27,945 nt of DNA from a virus: positions 1 to 27,945 of IMG/VR virus record IMGVR_UViG_3300037331_000025. One strand, 5' to 3'. Shown one piece after another: positions 14,405 through 22,539 of this stretch; positions within the stretch are counted from its first letter, which is position 1, and every line of letters begins with the position of its first letter. The notes beneath the pieces were generated by a model that did not search any database, had not been told where the DNA came from, and was given only the letters and a program-made list of their open reading frames with translations. The position numbers and the translations under genes are program-made.

Positions 14405-16249
14405 ATGGCAAATAGAATTTATAACATAGAGTATAAAGACACAAATAATGTTGAATATATAATTAATATATTTAAGGAAGGCTACACAGGCGAATCTACT
14501 TTAATAGGTGGATATGCTGTACTAGAATATGGAGGTGTACGCAATAATTTAGAAACAATTAGAGGTAATGGCTTGTCATTAATTTTAGAAGCTAATCTTG
14601 ATTTAACTTTAAATGATTTATATAGCGAAAACGAAAATACATTTAAAATAGAACTAAAACGCAATAATGAATTGTTTTTTATTGGTTTTATAAAGCCAGA
14701 TGGTATATTTCAAGATTTCGTTAATGATAAATGGGAAATAACACTAGAGTGTGTAGATGGTTTAGGATTATTAGAAAACCTAGCTTTTGTTAAAGAAAAC
14801 GGTGCGCCATACAGTGGTAAACTTTCAGCGTTAAGCATTATTGAAAAGTGCCTACGACGTTCTAATTTAAGTTTAGCTATTAATACGGCTGTAAATATTT
14901 ATTATGAAGGTCAAACTCCTAGTGATGAATTAGACCCATTAACTGAAATTTACTTGAGCGTTAATAGATTTGTAAAAGACGACAAAAATACTATAATGGA
15001 TTGCGCGGAAGTTTTAACATCTGTGCTAAGTTTATTTAATGCTGCAATAGTACAGCTTAATGGTCAATGGTATATTTATAGACCTAATGAGATATACAAT
15101 AATTCTACAGTTAAATTTAGAAGATATATTTTAACTGCTGAGGGGTTTTTATACCAAAACATAAACGAAAGAAATTTTGAATTTAATTTAGGAAGTCATA
15201 TAAATAATAAGTACCCACATCATTCAAATGGCAATCAAAGAATAGGAATTAAGGGTAGTATTTCTGCTTATAGAATAAATTATAAATATGGTTTTGAAAG
15301 TGGTTTGTTTGCAAATTCATCTTTTATTCACGAAGGATTAAATTATAATAGTTGGGTAGTACTTGATAGTAATTTAATAGTTGATGAGCCAAATATATTT
15401 ACAGGAGTAAAAATAATTAATTTAGAGAATGAGTCTTTATCTCCTGTTATATCTAGCGAATCTTTAAATTTAGATGCAGATCAAATTTTTGATTTAAATA
15501 TTACTTATGTTGCTGAGCCTAACACAATTATAGCAATAACATTAAAATTAGCAAAGGAAGGTTCTCCTTCGCTATATTATCAAGGAGCTACAAATACATG
15601 GATAAATAACAATCAGGCTGTAATTAATATTTTTGCAGATTCTGGAGGTGGAGTATCAATAACTTCATTAGCTGCTTTGCCAAATAGCGGAAAATTAACT
15701 GTAACTATAAACCAACCATTTCAAAATGATGAAGTTACTGGAAATACTTTATTTAACAAATTAAACATTGTAAATAAAAATAAAAGTTTTGACGTTAAAA
15801 AAGGGGAGTTCCATACAGCGTTGAGAAAAAGCAGACCTAGCTCAATAGCAAAAGATACTGTGCAAATATTTAACGGTGATAGTCCTTCTATAATATTTGA
15901 AGGTGCAATATTTAAAACCGACAACGTTACACCAACAACAACGTGGTTTAGAAGAGATGTAAATGAAAATTTTAAGATATTGCAAATAGCAGTAGAAGAT
16001 GTTTTAAGAGCATCTCAGCTACCTTCTAAGGTTTTTAGTGGAAATGTTTATGGTTATATTCCTTATTTATCATTAATTGAAATTGATGGTGTTGATGGTA
16101 AATTTATGCCTATTGAATATAGTTTTGACACTAAAAATAATTTAACTACTTTAAAGAGTTTAGAATTGTTTGGGAGTGAAATAGTTGATGACATTGATTA
16201 TAAATTGACCTTTGATTTTGGCAATACAGTTAAGCCAACTATTCTATAA
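14405..16249 (+). CDS. Large tail-tip / baseplate hub-type protein
   Basis: A 614-aa protein that follows the tape measure, where siphophages encode distal tail and hub proteins. The N-terminal third is beta-rich (IYNIEYKDTNNVEYIINIFK, IELKRNNELFFIGFIKPDG, WEITLECVDGLGLLENLAFV). Then follow ALSIIEKCLRRSNLSLAINT and MDCAEVLTSVLSLFNAAIVQ with LNGQWYIYRPNE, which look like the core of the Bacteroidetes tail-tip proteins. The C-terminal part repeats short strands, consistent with a jelly-roll or carbohydrate-facing region. I cannot separate Dit and Tal roles, and no separate Dit gene is seen, so one protein may serve both. Confidence 0.7.
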   Translation: MANRIYNIEYKDTNNVEYIINIFKEGYTGESTLIGGYAVLEYGGVRNNLETIRGNGLSLILEANLDLTLNDLYSENENTFKIELKRNNELFFIGFIKPDGIFQDFVNDKWEITLECVDGLGLLENLAFVKENGAPYSGKLSALSIIEKCLRRSNLSLAINTAVNIYYEGQTPSDELDPLTEIYLSVNRFVKDDKNTIMDCAEVLTSVLSLFNAAIVQLNGQWYIYRPNEIYNNSTVKFRRYILTAEGFLYQNINERNFEFNLGSHINNKYPHHSNGNQRIGIKGSISAYRINYKYGFESGLFANSSFIHEGLNYNSWVVLDSNLIVDEPNIFTGVKIINLENESLSPVISSESLNLDADQIFDLNITYVAEPNTIIAITLKLAKEGSPSLYYQGATNTWINNNQAVINIFADSGGGVSITSLAALPNSGKLTVTINQPFQNDEVTGNTLFNKLNIVNKNKSFDVKKGEFHTALRKSRPSSIAKDTVQIFNGDSPSIIFEGAIFKTDNVTPTTTWFRRDVNENFKILQIAVEDVLRASQLPSKVFSGNVYGYIPYLSLIEIDGVDGKFMPIEYSFDTKNNLTTLKSLELFGSEIVDDIDYKLTFDFGNTVKPTIL

Positions 16250-16270
16250 TTTACATAAATTAAAATTGAT

Positions 16271-16278
16271 TATCTTTA
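16271..16278 (+). promoter_or_regulatory. -7-like box just before second tube-like gene
   Basis: TATCTTTA lies 4 bases before the ATG at 16283, in a 33-base gap after the tail-tip gene. If used, the transcript would be almost leaderless, as at 10688. No TTG lies at the usual distance; weak candidate. Confidence 0.25.
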
Positions 16279-16282
16279 CGGC

Positions 16283-16792
16283 ATGATTATATTTATTAAG
16301 GGAGAAGATAGAATTTTATCAATAGGTTTTGAGGGCGTTTTTTATCCTATAGGCTGCCTAAGTGACAATTCATTTAGCGAAAGTTCTGAAATGCTAGATA
16401 CTACAACTAGAGAATCAAATGGATGGGCAACAGCGCAAGCTGTTAAACAAAATTATAACATATCTTTTAATGGATTGCAAATAAATACAACAGTAAGCGG
16501 TGGGGATACTTCAAAGTTTTCATACGATACATTAAAGCAAATTAAAAGAAATAGAGAAAAAATACAATGGAAAATACAAGGCACACAAGTGCCAAGTATA
16601 GACTATGGATTTTGCACAATTAATGAAATTTCAGAGAGTACCCCTGTTAATGAATTTATAACATTTACAGGTAATTTACTTGGTTTTGGTCAGCCTTTTT
16701 TTGCGGCGAGCGCAAACGACCCTGTATTTGTTCAATTTGAAGATAACGACTTGCAAATATTACAAAATAACGACAATTATATATATAGATAA
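16283..16792 (+). CDS. Second tail-tube-like protein (paralogue of 11132-11581)
   Basis: A 169-aa protein that opens MIIFIKGEDRILSIGFEG and goes on FYPIGCLSDNSFSESSEMLD, matching the tube protein opening FIKGEVSILSI--G--YKPVACLT. The later blocks YNISFNGLQINTTVSGGDTS with KFSYDTLKQ also match YSVTAEGQYIDTTTVGGDDA with KRSHDALLAKQ. The C-terminus has an extra tail rich in Asp and Asn. It is encoded beyond the tail-tip gene and before the fibres, so it may form a special ring at the tail tip or a fibre-attachment ring. Homology by eye is clear; the role is inference. Confidence 0.72.
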   Translation: MIIFIKGEDRILSIGFEGVFYPIGCLSDNSFSESSEMLDTTTRESNGWATAQAVKQNYNISFNGLQINTTVSGGDTSKFSYDTLKQIKRNREKIQWKIQGTQVPSIDYGFCTINEISESTPVNEFITFTGNLLGFGQPFFAASANDPVFVQFEDNDLQILQNNDNYIYR

Positions 16793-17319
16793 TGGCAAAC
16801 AAAAAACTATCAGAATTAGCGGAAAAAGCAGCGCTTCCATTAGATTCATTAATACATATAGTAGACCCAAATGACCTATCAGACAGTCCTCAAGGCTCAG
16901 ACTTTAAGTTTAAAGTTAATAAAATAGTAGAAACTAATACATCTTTACAAACTAAACGACCAATTAAAACAATTGAAGGCAATATATTAGAAGGTAATGG
17001 TAACGTTCAGCTAATAAATAAAGAGGACGTATCAAAAAAACAAAATAACTTAGATTTTGACGGAACTGGAAATAAATACCCAACTGTCGATGGTGTTAAT
17101 GAGGCTATAAGTAAAATAAAAGAAGATAAAAATTTTATTTACAATCAAACAAATCCTTCAGCGGTATGGAATGTTACTCATAATCTTGAAAAAAGACCAA
17201 CAGCCACAGTTGTAGATACTGCTGGGAGTCATGTTGTAGGACAAATAGACTATATAAATGACAATGAAGTTATAATCACTTTTGGAGCTTCTTTTAGCGG
17301 TTACGCATATTTTAACTAA
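16792..17319 (+). CDS. Fibre-type tail protein, small
   Basis: A 175-aa protein sharing one base with the previous stop. Residues 1-70 form a leader typical of adhesin-associated tail proteins (KKLSELAEKAALPLDSLIHI, then VDPNDLSDSPQGSDFKFKV). The middle contains IKTIEGNILEGNGNVQL, the fibre repeat type also present at 19067, and TVDGVNEAISKI. The C-terminal 60 residues (WNVTHNLEKRPTATVVDTAG, then QIDYINDNEVIITFGASFSG) are a compact domain found at the end of many phage tail fibres. It is probably a structural part of the host-contact complex. Confidence 0.7.
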   Translation: MANKKLSELAEKAALPLDSLIHIVDPNDLSDSPQGSDFKFKVNKIVETNTSLQTKRPIKTIEGNILEGNGNVQLINKEDVSKKQNNLDFDGTGNKYPTVDGVNEAISKIKEDKNFIYNQTNPSAVWNVTHNLEKRPTATVVDTAGSHVVGQIDYINDNEVIITFGASFSGYAYFN

Positions 17320-17337
17320 ATAATAAAAAACACACAA

Positions 17338-19065
17338 ATGGCAGGAATAAAATATTTAGTCGATTTAGATTTAACAAAAAATCAACTATTAAACGTAGTT
17401 ATTCAAAACTTAGCAGTAGCACCAAGCAACCCAAAAGATGGGCAGATTTATTGGGACACAGCCGACAAGACTCTTTATGCATGGAAGGAGTACTTTCCAG
17501 TTCCATCAACAGCACCTTTTGGAATATGGCTAGACTTAGGGACGACAGGTGTTACTGATTTAGCTTATACATCTTCAGATACAAATGGAATAGTTACTTC
17601 TAGCGCAGGTACTGATGCAACTATACCTTTAGCAACACTTGTAGCGGGAACGAATAAAGCAGGACTTTTATCCCCAGCTGAAAAAACAAAAATAGCCTTA
17701 GCAGTATTGACAAATCAGACTGATTTAACTGCTTCTTTTTTAAGCACAAGTGAAAGTCTTGTGGAAAATTCAGATACTAAATTAGCATCGCAAAAAGCCA
17801 CTAAATCATATATTGATAATTTAGTGTTGACAAATGGGTCTTTAGTTTTTAAAGATGCATATAATGCAGATACAAATAGTCCTAATTTAGACAGCACTCC
17901 AATTGCTGGAATTAAGAAAGGATGGACGTATGTAGTTAGCGTTGCGGGTACTTTTTATGATGAGCCGGTAGATGCTGGAGATATGGTTATAGCGAAACAA
18001 AATGACCCTACAACACTATCACATTGGGCATTAATAAACAAAAATATACCTGAAGTATTGACTACAGTTTTAGTTGGATTTATAGTAGGCGCAAATTCTA
18101 CAATAACTTCAGCAGATAGTATTTTAGTTGCTTTTGGAAAAGTTCAAGCGCAACTAAACAATAAAGAAGGTGGCATAACTGCAGGTACAACTTCTCAGTA
18201 TTTTAGAGGTGATAAAACTTTTCAAGAATTAAATAAAGCAGCGGTAGGACTTGCTAATGCAGAAAACACTTCAGATTTAAATAAAGTAGTTTCTAATCCC
18301 ACTCAAACGGCTTTAAATTCAAAAGCTAATTTGGCTTCGCCATCGTTTACAGGCACAGTTACAGCACCCACTTTTGTTGGAGCATTAACAGGTACAGCAA
18401 GCGGTAATTTACCATTGACAGGAGGTACTTTGACTGGAATATTAAATGGAACTTCATCTAGGTTTAGATCTCCTTTAGGAGGTGTTTTAGGTAATGAAAG
18501 CGAATTTTCACTACTTGGATCACAGTCTGGAAATAGAGGGATAAGAACCTATTCGTTAAGAACAGCAACAGGTCTTGATTGGACTACTGAAGATCATTTT
18601 ATTGAAAGGTTAGTTGATACTGTTAAAATGGGATTTATTAGATTTAAAGGCTCTGGTTTGTCTTTTGGCAATTTATTTGGCGAAATGATTTCTATGCCAA
18701 CCTCAGGAAATACTGGATATGTAGGAATAAAACAACCAAACCCCACAGAAAGCCTCGACGTCGTAGGTAACGGTAAGTTTAGTGGCAAAGTGACAGCGTC
18801 ACCAGCAACTTTATCAACTGAGTTGGTTACTTTAGGTCAGTTAAATTCTAAAACAGGAAAAGTTGTCTCTGTTTCATTAAGCACTTCGCTTGTATCTACT
18901 TTTGCGATAGCTCACACTTTTGGAACTGATGTAATAGCAAATGCAAGATTTGTTAGTGACAATACAGTGTTTTTATGCGAAGTTATTATGACAAATAATT
19001 TAGTCACCTTTAATGTGAATACACCAATTGCTGCTAATTCAGTTAAATTTATAATCATAGGATAA
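17338..19065 (+). CDS. Tail fibre protein, main
   Basis: A 575-aa protein and the best candidate for the receptor-binding fibre. The N-terminus (DLDLTKNQLLNVVIQNLAV, then NPKDGQIYWDTADKTLYAWK) is a virion-attachment module known from Bacteroidetes phage fibres. The centre has TAGTTSQYFRGDKTFQELNK and the classical fibre repeat SFTGTVTAPTFVGALTGTAS. From about residue 365 to 470 lies a less repetitive part that may be the receptor domain, followed by TGYVGIKQPNPTESLDVVGN and a short C-terminal domain (FAIAHTFGTDVIANARFVSD). The start follows an A-rich leader 18 bases after the previous stop. Confidence 0.82.
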   Translation: MAGIKYLVDLDLTKNQLLNVVIQNLAVAPSNPKDGQIYWDTADKTLYAWKEYFPVPSTAPFGIWLDLGTTGVTDLAYTSSDTNGIVTSSAGTDATIPLATLVAGTNKAGLLSPAEKTKIALAVLTNQTDLTASFLSTSESLVENSDTKLASQKATKSYIDNLVLTNGSLVFKDAYNADTNSPNLDSTPIAGIKKGWTYVVSVAGTFYDEPVDAGDMVIAKQNDPTTLSHWALINKNIPEVLTTVLVGFIVGANSTITSADSILVAFGKVQAQLNNKEGGITAGTTSQYFRGDKTFQELNKAAVGLANAENTSDLNKVVSNPTQTALNSKANLASPSFTGTVTAPTFVGALTGTASGNLPLTGGTLTGILNGTSSRFRSPLGGVLGNESEFSLLGSQSGNRGIRTYSLRTATGLDWTTEDHFIERLVDTVKMGFIRFKGSGLSFGNLFGEMISMPTSGNTGYVGIKQPNPTESLDVVGNGKFSGKVTASPATLSTELVTLGQLNSKTGKVVSVSLSTSLVSTFAIAHTFGTDVIANARFVSDNTVFLCEVIMTNNLVTFNVNTPIAANSVKFIIIG

Positions 19066-19066
19066 A

Positions 19067-19582
19067 ATGGCAAAACAAAAAATAAAAGCAGATTTAGAAG
19101 TAGATGGTACAGTTTCAGCAGCCAATGGAACAACATCTACTCATTTAGTAACTAAAGGACAGTTAGATACAAAACAAGATAGCTTATCGTCAGGAAATAA
19201 TATTAAAACCATAAATGGAAGTAGTGTTTTAGGAAGCGGTAATTTAGTCGTAAATACAGCATTACCTTATAAAGTTTACACAGCTATATTAAGTCAAACT
19301 GGAAATAATAATCCCGATGTTTTAGTATTTCAAAATACTTTTAATTCTTCTTTTTCATGGGTAAGGACTTCAATGGGAGTATATACTGGTACTTTAACTA
19401 ATGTTTTTGAAGTTCCTAATAAAAACTACGCTTCGTTAACACAAAATTATAACACAAAACAAGGTATAGAAATTGGGTCTGTCAGTACAGCTATAATTAG
19501 AACTTCAGAGGCAAATAGTAGTCCTGTTCCTGGAGATAGCAGTCTAAATAACACACCTGTGGAAATAAGAGTATATAACTAA
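19067..19582 (+). CDS. Accessory fibre-type tail protein
   Basis: A 171-aa protein starting 1 base after the main fibre stop. The first 65 residues hold fibre repeats (THLVTKGQLDTKQDSLSSGN, then IKTINGSSVLGSGNLVV); the LVTxGQL block also appears near the end of the main fibre. The second half is a small unique domain with many Asn, Thr and Ser. Co-location with the fibre and before the lysis genes suggests a fibre-tip subunit or fibre-associated structural protein. Confidence 0.65.
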   Translation: MAKQKIKADLEVDGTVSAANGTTSTHLVTKGQLDTKQDSLSSGNNIKTINGSSVLGSGNLVVNTALPYKVYTAILSQTGNNNPDVLVFQNTFNSSFSWVRTSMGVYTGTLTNVFEVPNKNYASLTQNYNTKQGIEIGSVSTAIIRTSEANSSPVPGDSSLNNTPVEIRVYN

Positions 19583-19583
19583 A

Positions 19584-19778
19584 ATGATAAAATTTATTCT
19601 AAACATATTAAAATCAGATACACCTGAAAGTAGTAAAAGACTTGTAGGTGTTTTAGGTTCTATAAGTTTAATCCTATCAATGTTTATATGGCACACAGAT
19701 ACATTAGTAAATGCTGTTTTAGTTTTAAGTTTAGGCTCATTGGGTATTACAGCAGTCGAGAAAATATTTAAAAAATGA
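19584..19778 (+). CDS. Putative holin, 64 aa, two membrane segments
   Basis: Residues about 20-38 (LVGVLGSISLILSMFIW) and 43-58 (NAVLVLSLGSLGITAVE) are hydrophobic and separated by a short HTDT turn, followed by a Lys-rich C-terminus. This class-II-like topology, small size and place directly before a second small membrane protein and the endolysin support a holin, which forms the membrane lesion that frees the endolysin. The next gene starts inside its stop (ATGA). Confidence 0.6.
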   Translation: MIKFILNILKSDTPESSKRLVGVLGSISLILSMFIWHTDTLVNAVLVLSLGSLGITAVEKIFKK

Positions 19779-20017
19779 ATAATATTAAAGAGGTTTTAAA
19801 TTGGTTAGACGTGTTTTTTAGCGTTGTTTGGGGAGTTACTGTAATTGATTTAATACCTTCAATTTCTATGGGTTATGTTTTTACGAGCGTAGATAACGTG
19901 ATTAAAATAGCATTTAGCTTAGTGGGTTTGGTTTATGCGCTTTGCAGACTTATTTTTTACGTAATAAAATCACAACAAGAAATAATTAAAATGAAACGAG
20001 AAAATGGAACTAAATAA
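19775..20017 (+). CDS. Second small membrane protein of lysis cassette, 80 aa
   Basis: Two hydrophobic segments (about 11-32, WLDVFFSVVWGVTVIDLIP; about 43-64, VIKIAFSLVGLVYALCRLIF) are followed by a charged helical C-terminus. It overlaps the preceding holin candidate by 4 bases and the endolysin by 14 bases. It may be the holin itself, an antiholin or a pinholin partner; sequence alone cannot say which. Confidence 0.58.
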   Translation: MNNIKEVLNWLDVFFSVVWGVTVIDLIPSISMGYVFTSVDNVIKIAFSLVGLVYALCRLIFYVIKSQQEIIKMKRENGTK

Positions 20018-20540
20018 AAAGTATAAATCTTTATTTGATTCTTACCACATAAATACTCCTTTAAGAAAAGCGCATTTTATGGCTCAAATTGAACATGAAA
20101 GTGGATTAAAGCCTATTACTGAAAATCTTAATTATAGTGCCGCAGGATTGCTTAAAACGTTTGGTAAGTACTTTAATTCAGTAACGGCTAAACAAAATGA
20201 AAGAAAGCCAGAACAAATAGCAAATATTGTTTATGGCAATCGAATGGGTAATAACGAAATAGGTGATGGTTGGAAATATAGAGGTCGTGGTTTTATACAA
20301 ATAACAGGAAAAAATAATTATATATCTTTATCAAAAGACACAAGGATAGACTATCTAAACAATCCTGAATGGTTATTAAGGGAAAGTGATAGCTTAATTA
20401 GTGCTTTATGGTTTTGGAATAAAAATAAGCTAAACGAATTAGCCGATAAAAACGATATTTTAGGAATAACTAAAAAAATAAATGGAGGTATAAACGGCTT
20501 AGAACATAGAAAAGAATTACTAAAAAAATACTTACAATAA
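20004..20540 (+). CDS. Endolysin, GH19 chitinase-like
   Basis: A 178-aa glycoside hydrolase family 19 protein cutting peptidoglycan or chitin-like beta-1,4 bonds. The catalytic-core signature is clear: FMAQIEHESGLKPITENLNY with the acid Glu in HES (E32), NYSAAGLLKTFGKYF, then GDGWKYRGRGFIQITGKNNY, and a late ALWFWNKNKLNELADK. No signal peptide is seen, so release needs the holin. It covers the whole domain with no added cell-wall binding domain. It overlaps the previous gene by 14 bases. Family 19 endolysins are common in phages of Bacteroidetes and other Gram-negative hosts. Confidence 0.92.
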   Translation: MELNKKYKSLFDSYHINTPLRKAHFMAQIEHESGLKPITENLNYSAAGLLKTFGKYFNSVTAKQNERKPEQIANIVYGNRMGNNEIGDGWKYRGRGFIQITGKNNYISLSKDTRIDYLNNPEWLLRESDSLISALWFWNKNKLNELADKNDILGITKKINGGINGLEHRKELLKKYLQ

Positions 20541-20546
20541 TAGATA

Positions 20547-21023
20547 ATGAGAAAAGAAAAAAATAATATTATTTTATTATTCATTATAATTATATCAATT
20601 TATAGTTGCGGAAGTAGAAAAGTAGAATCTAATAAAATAGATAAAGAAATAACTATTGAAATTGAAGAAATAAAAAAAGATAGTTCATTCACGAGTACTA
20701 AAAACAATATATTTAAAACAGTAGATTTGGAAACTGTTATTTACGAACCAATTAATAATGACAAGCCATTTGTTATTAAGGGAATAAGCTACATAAACAC
20801 ACGTTTAATCAATCAAAAACGTAAATCTATAGTAGTAGATACAACGGTAAAAAAAGAGGTTAAAACAGCTGTTTATAATAAAAAAGAAACAAAGCAAGTG
20901 AAAGAAATAATTAAAGAAAAAAAGATACATAAAAAGTCTAATTATTTTTCAATATTTTTAGTTTTATTATTGTTTATAGGTATTTATTTTGTAATTAAAA
21001 AGTATTTTACTAGGTTTTTATAA
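20547..21023 (+). CDS. Putative unimolecular spanin (lipoprotein plus C-terminal TM)
   Basis: A 158-aa protein. Residues 7-20 are hydrophobic and are followed by Cys21 (ISIYSCGSRK), a lipobox, so the N-terminus should be lipidated and sorted to the outer membrane. The middle is Lys- and Glu-rich and periplasmic, with a helical charged stretch around 95-128. Residues about 131-150 (YFSIFLVLLLFIGIYFVIKK) are a strong membrane helix near the C-terminus. Outer-membrane lipid at one end and inner-membrane helix at the other is the layout of u-spanins such as T1 gp11, which fuse the two membranes at the end of lysis. It directly follows the endolysin (6 bases). Confidence 0.7.
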   Translation: MRKEKNNIILLFIIIISIYSCGSRKVESNKIDKEITIEIEEIKKDSSFTSTKNNIFKTVDLETVIYEPINNDKPFVIKGISYINTRLINQKRKSIVVDTTVKKEVKTAVYNKKETKQVKEIIKEKKIHKKSNYFSIFLVLLLFIGIYFVIKKYFTRFL

Positions 21024-21061
21024 TATTTTATTTAATTTTACGCAACTAAAATAATTAATTT

Positions 21062-21937
21062 ATGAAAAATAAACGTAGAAGGTATCGACTTAGTGATTAT
21101 CAAGCTGCAAATTTAGGCTTAGAATTAAAGAAAATTAATCGGTATAGCTTAACCTTAGAGCAAGAAGAAAAGCATTTAAATAGCTTTTCAAACTTAGAAA
21201 ACACAACAAGGAAAAGTATTTTAATAGATGCATTTAATAATCAAGACAATCTAAAACCTTTGCCAAAAAATATAAAGATAAGTAAAACAGGCAAAAGGGT
21301 ATTAGTAATTGGAGATTTGCACGAACCATTTTGTTTAGATGGATATTTAAATCATTGTACTAATACTTATAAGAAGTATAAATGTGATACAGTTGTTTTT
21401 ATTGGAGATATTATAGACTCACATTTCTCATCATTTCACTAAATTTGTACAGATGCTTTAGGTGCTGATGAAGAATTAAACGCATCAATAATTAAATTAA
21501 ATAAATGGTATATAGAATTTCCAGAAGCTACGGTTATTATTGGCAATCACGATAGGTTAGTAATGAGAAAAGCAAATACTGGAGGTATTTCCTCAAAATG
21601 GATAAGACCATATAACGAGGTTTTAGAAGTGCCAAATTGGATTTTTACTGAAAGAAGAGTAATTGATGATGTACAATATATACACGGAGAATCTGGCAGA
21701 GCATCAAAGAAAGCAAAAGATGATATGATAAGTACTGTACAAGGTCATAGGCACTCGGAAATGTTTGTAGAGTGGATTGTGGGGTATAAACAAAAGATTT
21801 TTGGTTGTGCAGTTGGTTGTGGTGTAGATATAAATACCTACGCTATGAGATACGGTAAAGCATTTAAAAAGCCAGCTATTGGCTGTGCTGTTATTGAAGA
21901 TGGTTTATTAGCTACTAACGTACCAATGGAGTTATAA
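21062..21937 (+). pseudogene. Metallophosphoesterase interrupted by one in-frame TAA
   Basis: Frame 21062 runs on to 21937 with a single TAA at 21440-21442, between ...IIDSHFSSFH and ICTDALGADEELNAS. All motifs of calcineurin-like phosphoesterases are kept on both sides: GDLHEPF (about 81-87), FIGDIID (about 117-122), IIGNHDR (after the stop), HGESG and QGHRHSE. In related phage proteins this place usually reads S-H-E followed by a DP-D-like stretch, so a GAA to TAA change is the simplest explanation. The second part could be translated from the ATG at 21563, but that product would lack the first two metal motifs. The cause could be a recent nonsense mutation, sequencing error or readthrough. 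Lies after the spanin. Confidence 0.75.
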
Positions 21938-21938
21938 A

Positions 21939-22079
21939 ATGGATTTAAAAACTTGTACAAAATGTAAATTTAAATAACCTATCTTAGGGCAGAGTAAAAT
22001 AGTAAAGCAAGGAATTAAATACCGTTAGTTTAAGTAAAATGAAGATTATTCCTTAGATGATAGTTAGAAAATCTATCAC
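21939..22079 (+). pseudogene. Decayed zinc-finger / HNH-like reading frame
   Basis: Starting 1 base after the phosphoesterase, the frame reads MDLKTCTKCKFK, stop, PILGQSKIVKQGIKYR, stop, FK, stop, NEDYSLDDS, stop, KIYHG. This is the look of the CTKC--KPI-F-KS-K--G-KYRCK-C class of small HNH-endonuclease-type phage proteins, with four nonsense codons, two of them where a zinc-binding cysteine pair would be expected. It is therefore a relic. The remaining bases to 22202 hold the terminator at 22083 and the promoter at 22148. Confidence 0.5.
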
Positions 22080-22082
22080 GGT

Positions 22083-22113
22083 AAACCCGCTAATTAAATT
22101 TAGTGGGTTTTTT
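22083..22113 (+). terminator. Intrinsic terminator closing the structural/lysis unit
   Basis: AAACCCGCTAA (22083-22093) can pair with TTTAGTGGGTTT (22099-22110, one G-T pair), followed by a T tract. The stem is nearly the same as the one after the major capsid gene. Confidence 0.82.
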
Positions 22114-22147
22114 ATTGTCTTAAATTTTTGTTAAATTAATTAATAAA

Positions 22148-22181
22148 AGTATTGTTTAAATAACCTTATAAACTATCTTTG
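22148..22181 (+). promoter_or_regulatory. Promoter of replication/recombination operon, shared AGTATTGTTT box
   Basis: AGTATTGTTT (22148-22157) holds TTG at 22152-22154; TATCTTTG is at 22174-22181; spacer 19 bp. The upstream TAATAAAAGTATTGTTT word is also found at 664-680. The leader to the ATG at 22203 is about 15 bases. It is expected to drive the early-type genes to the right. Confidence 0.82.
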
Positions 22182-22202
22182 TAGAAACAAAAAACTTTAA
22201 TT

Positions 22203-22421
22203 ATGGAACAATTAACAATTAATTACGAAGGTTTAGATTTTACGGTTTGGGGATATTATACAAAAGAGCATAGACCTATATCATATTACGAAAGACCAGA
22301 GGATGCAGATTTTGATATTAGAGAAGTATATTTATCAGATGAAAATATTATTGAATTATTAAAAGAATATGTTGTAGATCAGCTTCAAGAATTAGCATTA
22401 GAACAATTAAAAAATAAATAA
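22203..22421 (+). CDS. Small acidic hypothetical protein, first gene of early operon
   Basis: A 72-aa acidic soluble protein, first gene after the strong promoter at 22148. It starts EQLTINYEGLDFTVWGYYT and has a C-terminal helix (NIIELLKEYVVDQLQELALE). The first half looks like a short beta hairpin. First genes of phage early operons often encode small regulators or host-takeover proteins, but no family is recognised. Confidence 0.65.
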   Translation: MEQLTINYEGLDFTVWGYYTKEHRPISYYERPEDADFDIREVYLSDENIIELLKEYVVDQLQELALEQLKNK

Positions 22422-22422
22422 T

Positions 22423-22539
22423 ATGAGAGAAGTAGAAAAATTTTACGATTGGTTATTAAAGTGTAAAAATGTTTATTTAAGCGACAACAATAAAATTAAT
22501 AATTCATTTTTGATAGTTTTAGAAAATGGAAAGCAATAG
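22423..22539 (+). CDS. 38-aa hypothetical protein
   Basis: A tiny open frame starting 1 base after the previous stop (MREVEKFYDWLLKCKNVYLS) and overlapping the next gene by 14 bases. Close packing supports it, but it is short and could be chance. Confidence 0.4.
   Translation: MREVEKFYDWLLKCKNVYLSDNNKINNSFLIVLENGKQ

Noticed and set aside
21062-21937. Alternative genetic code reading TAA as an amino acid
   Set aside because: Most genes in the window end with TAA at well-placed gene boundaries, so global recoding is excluded.
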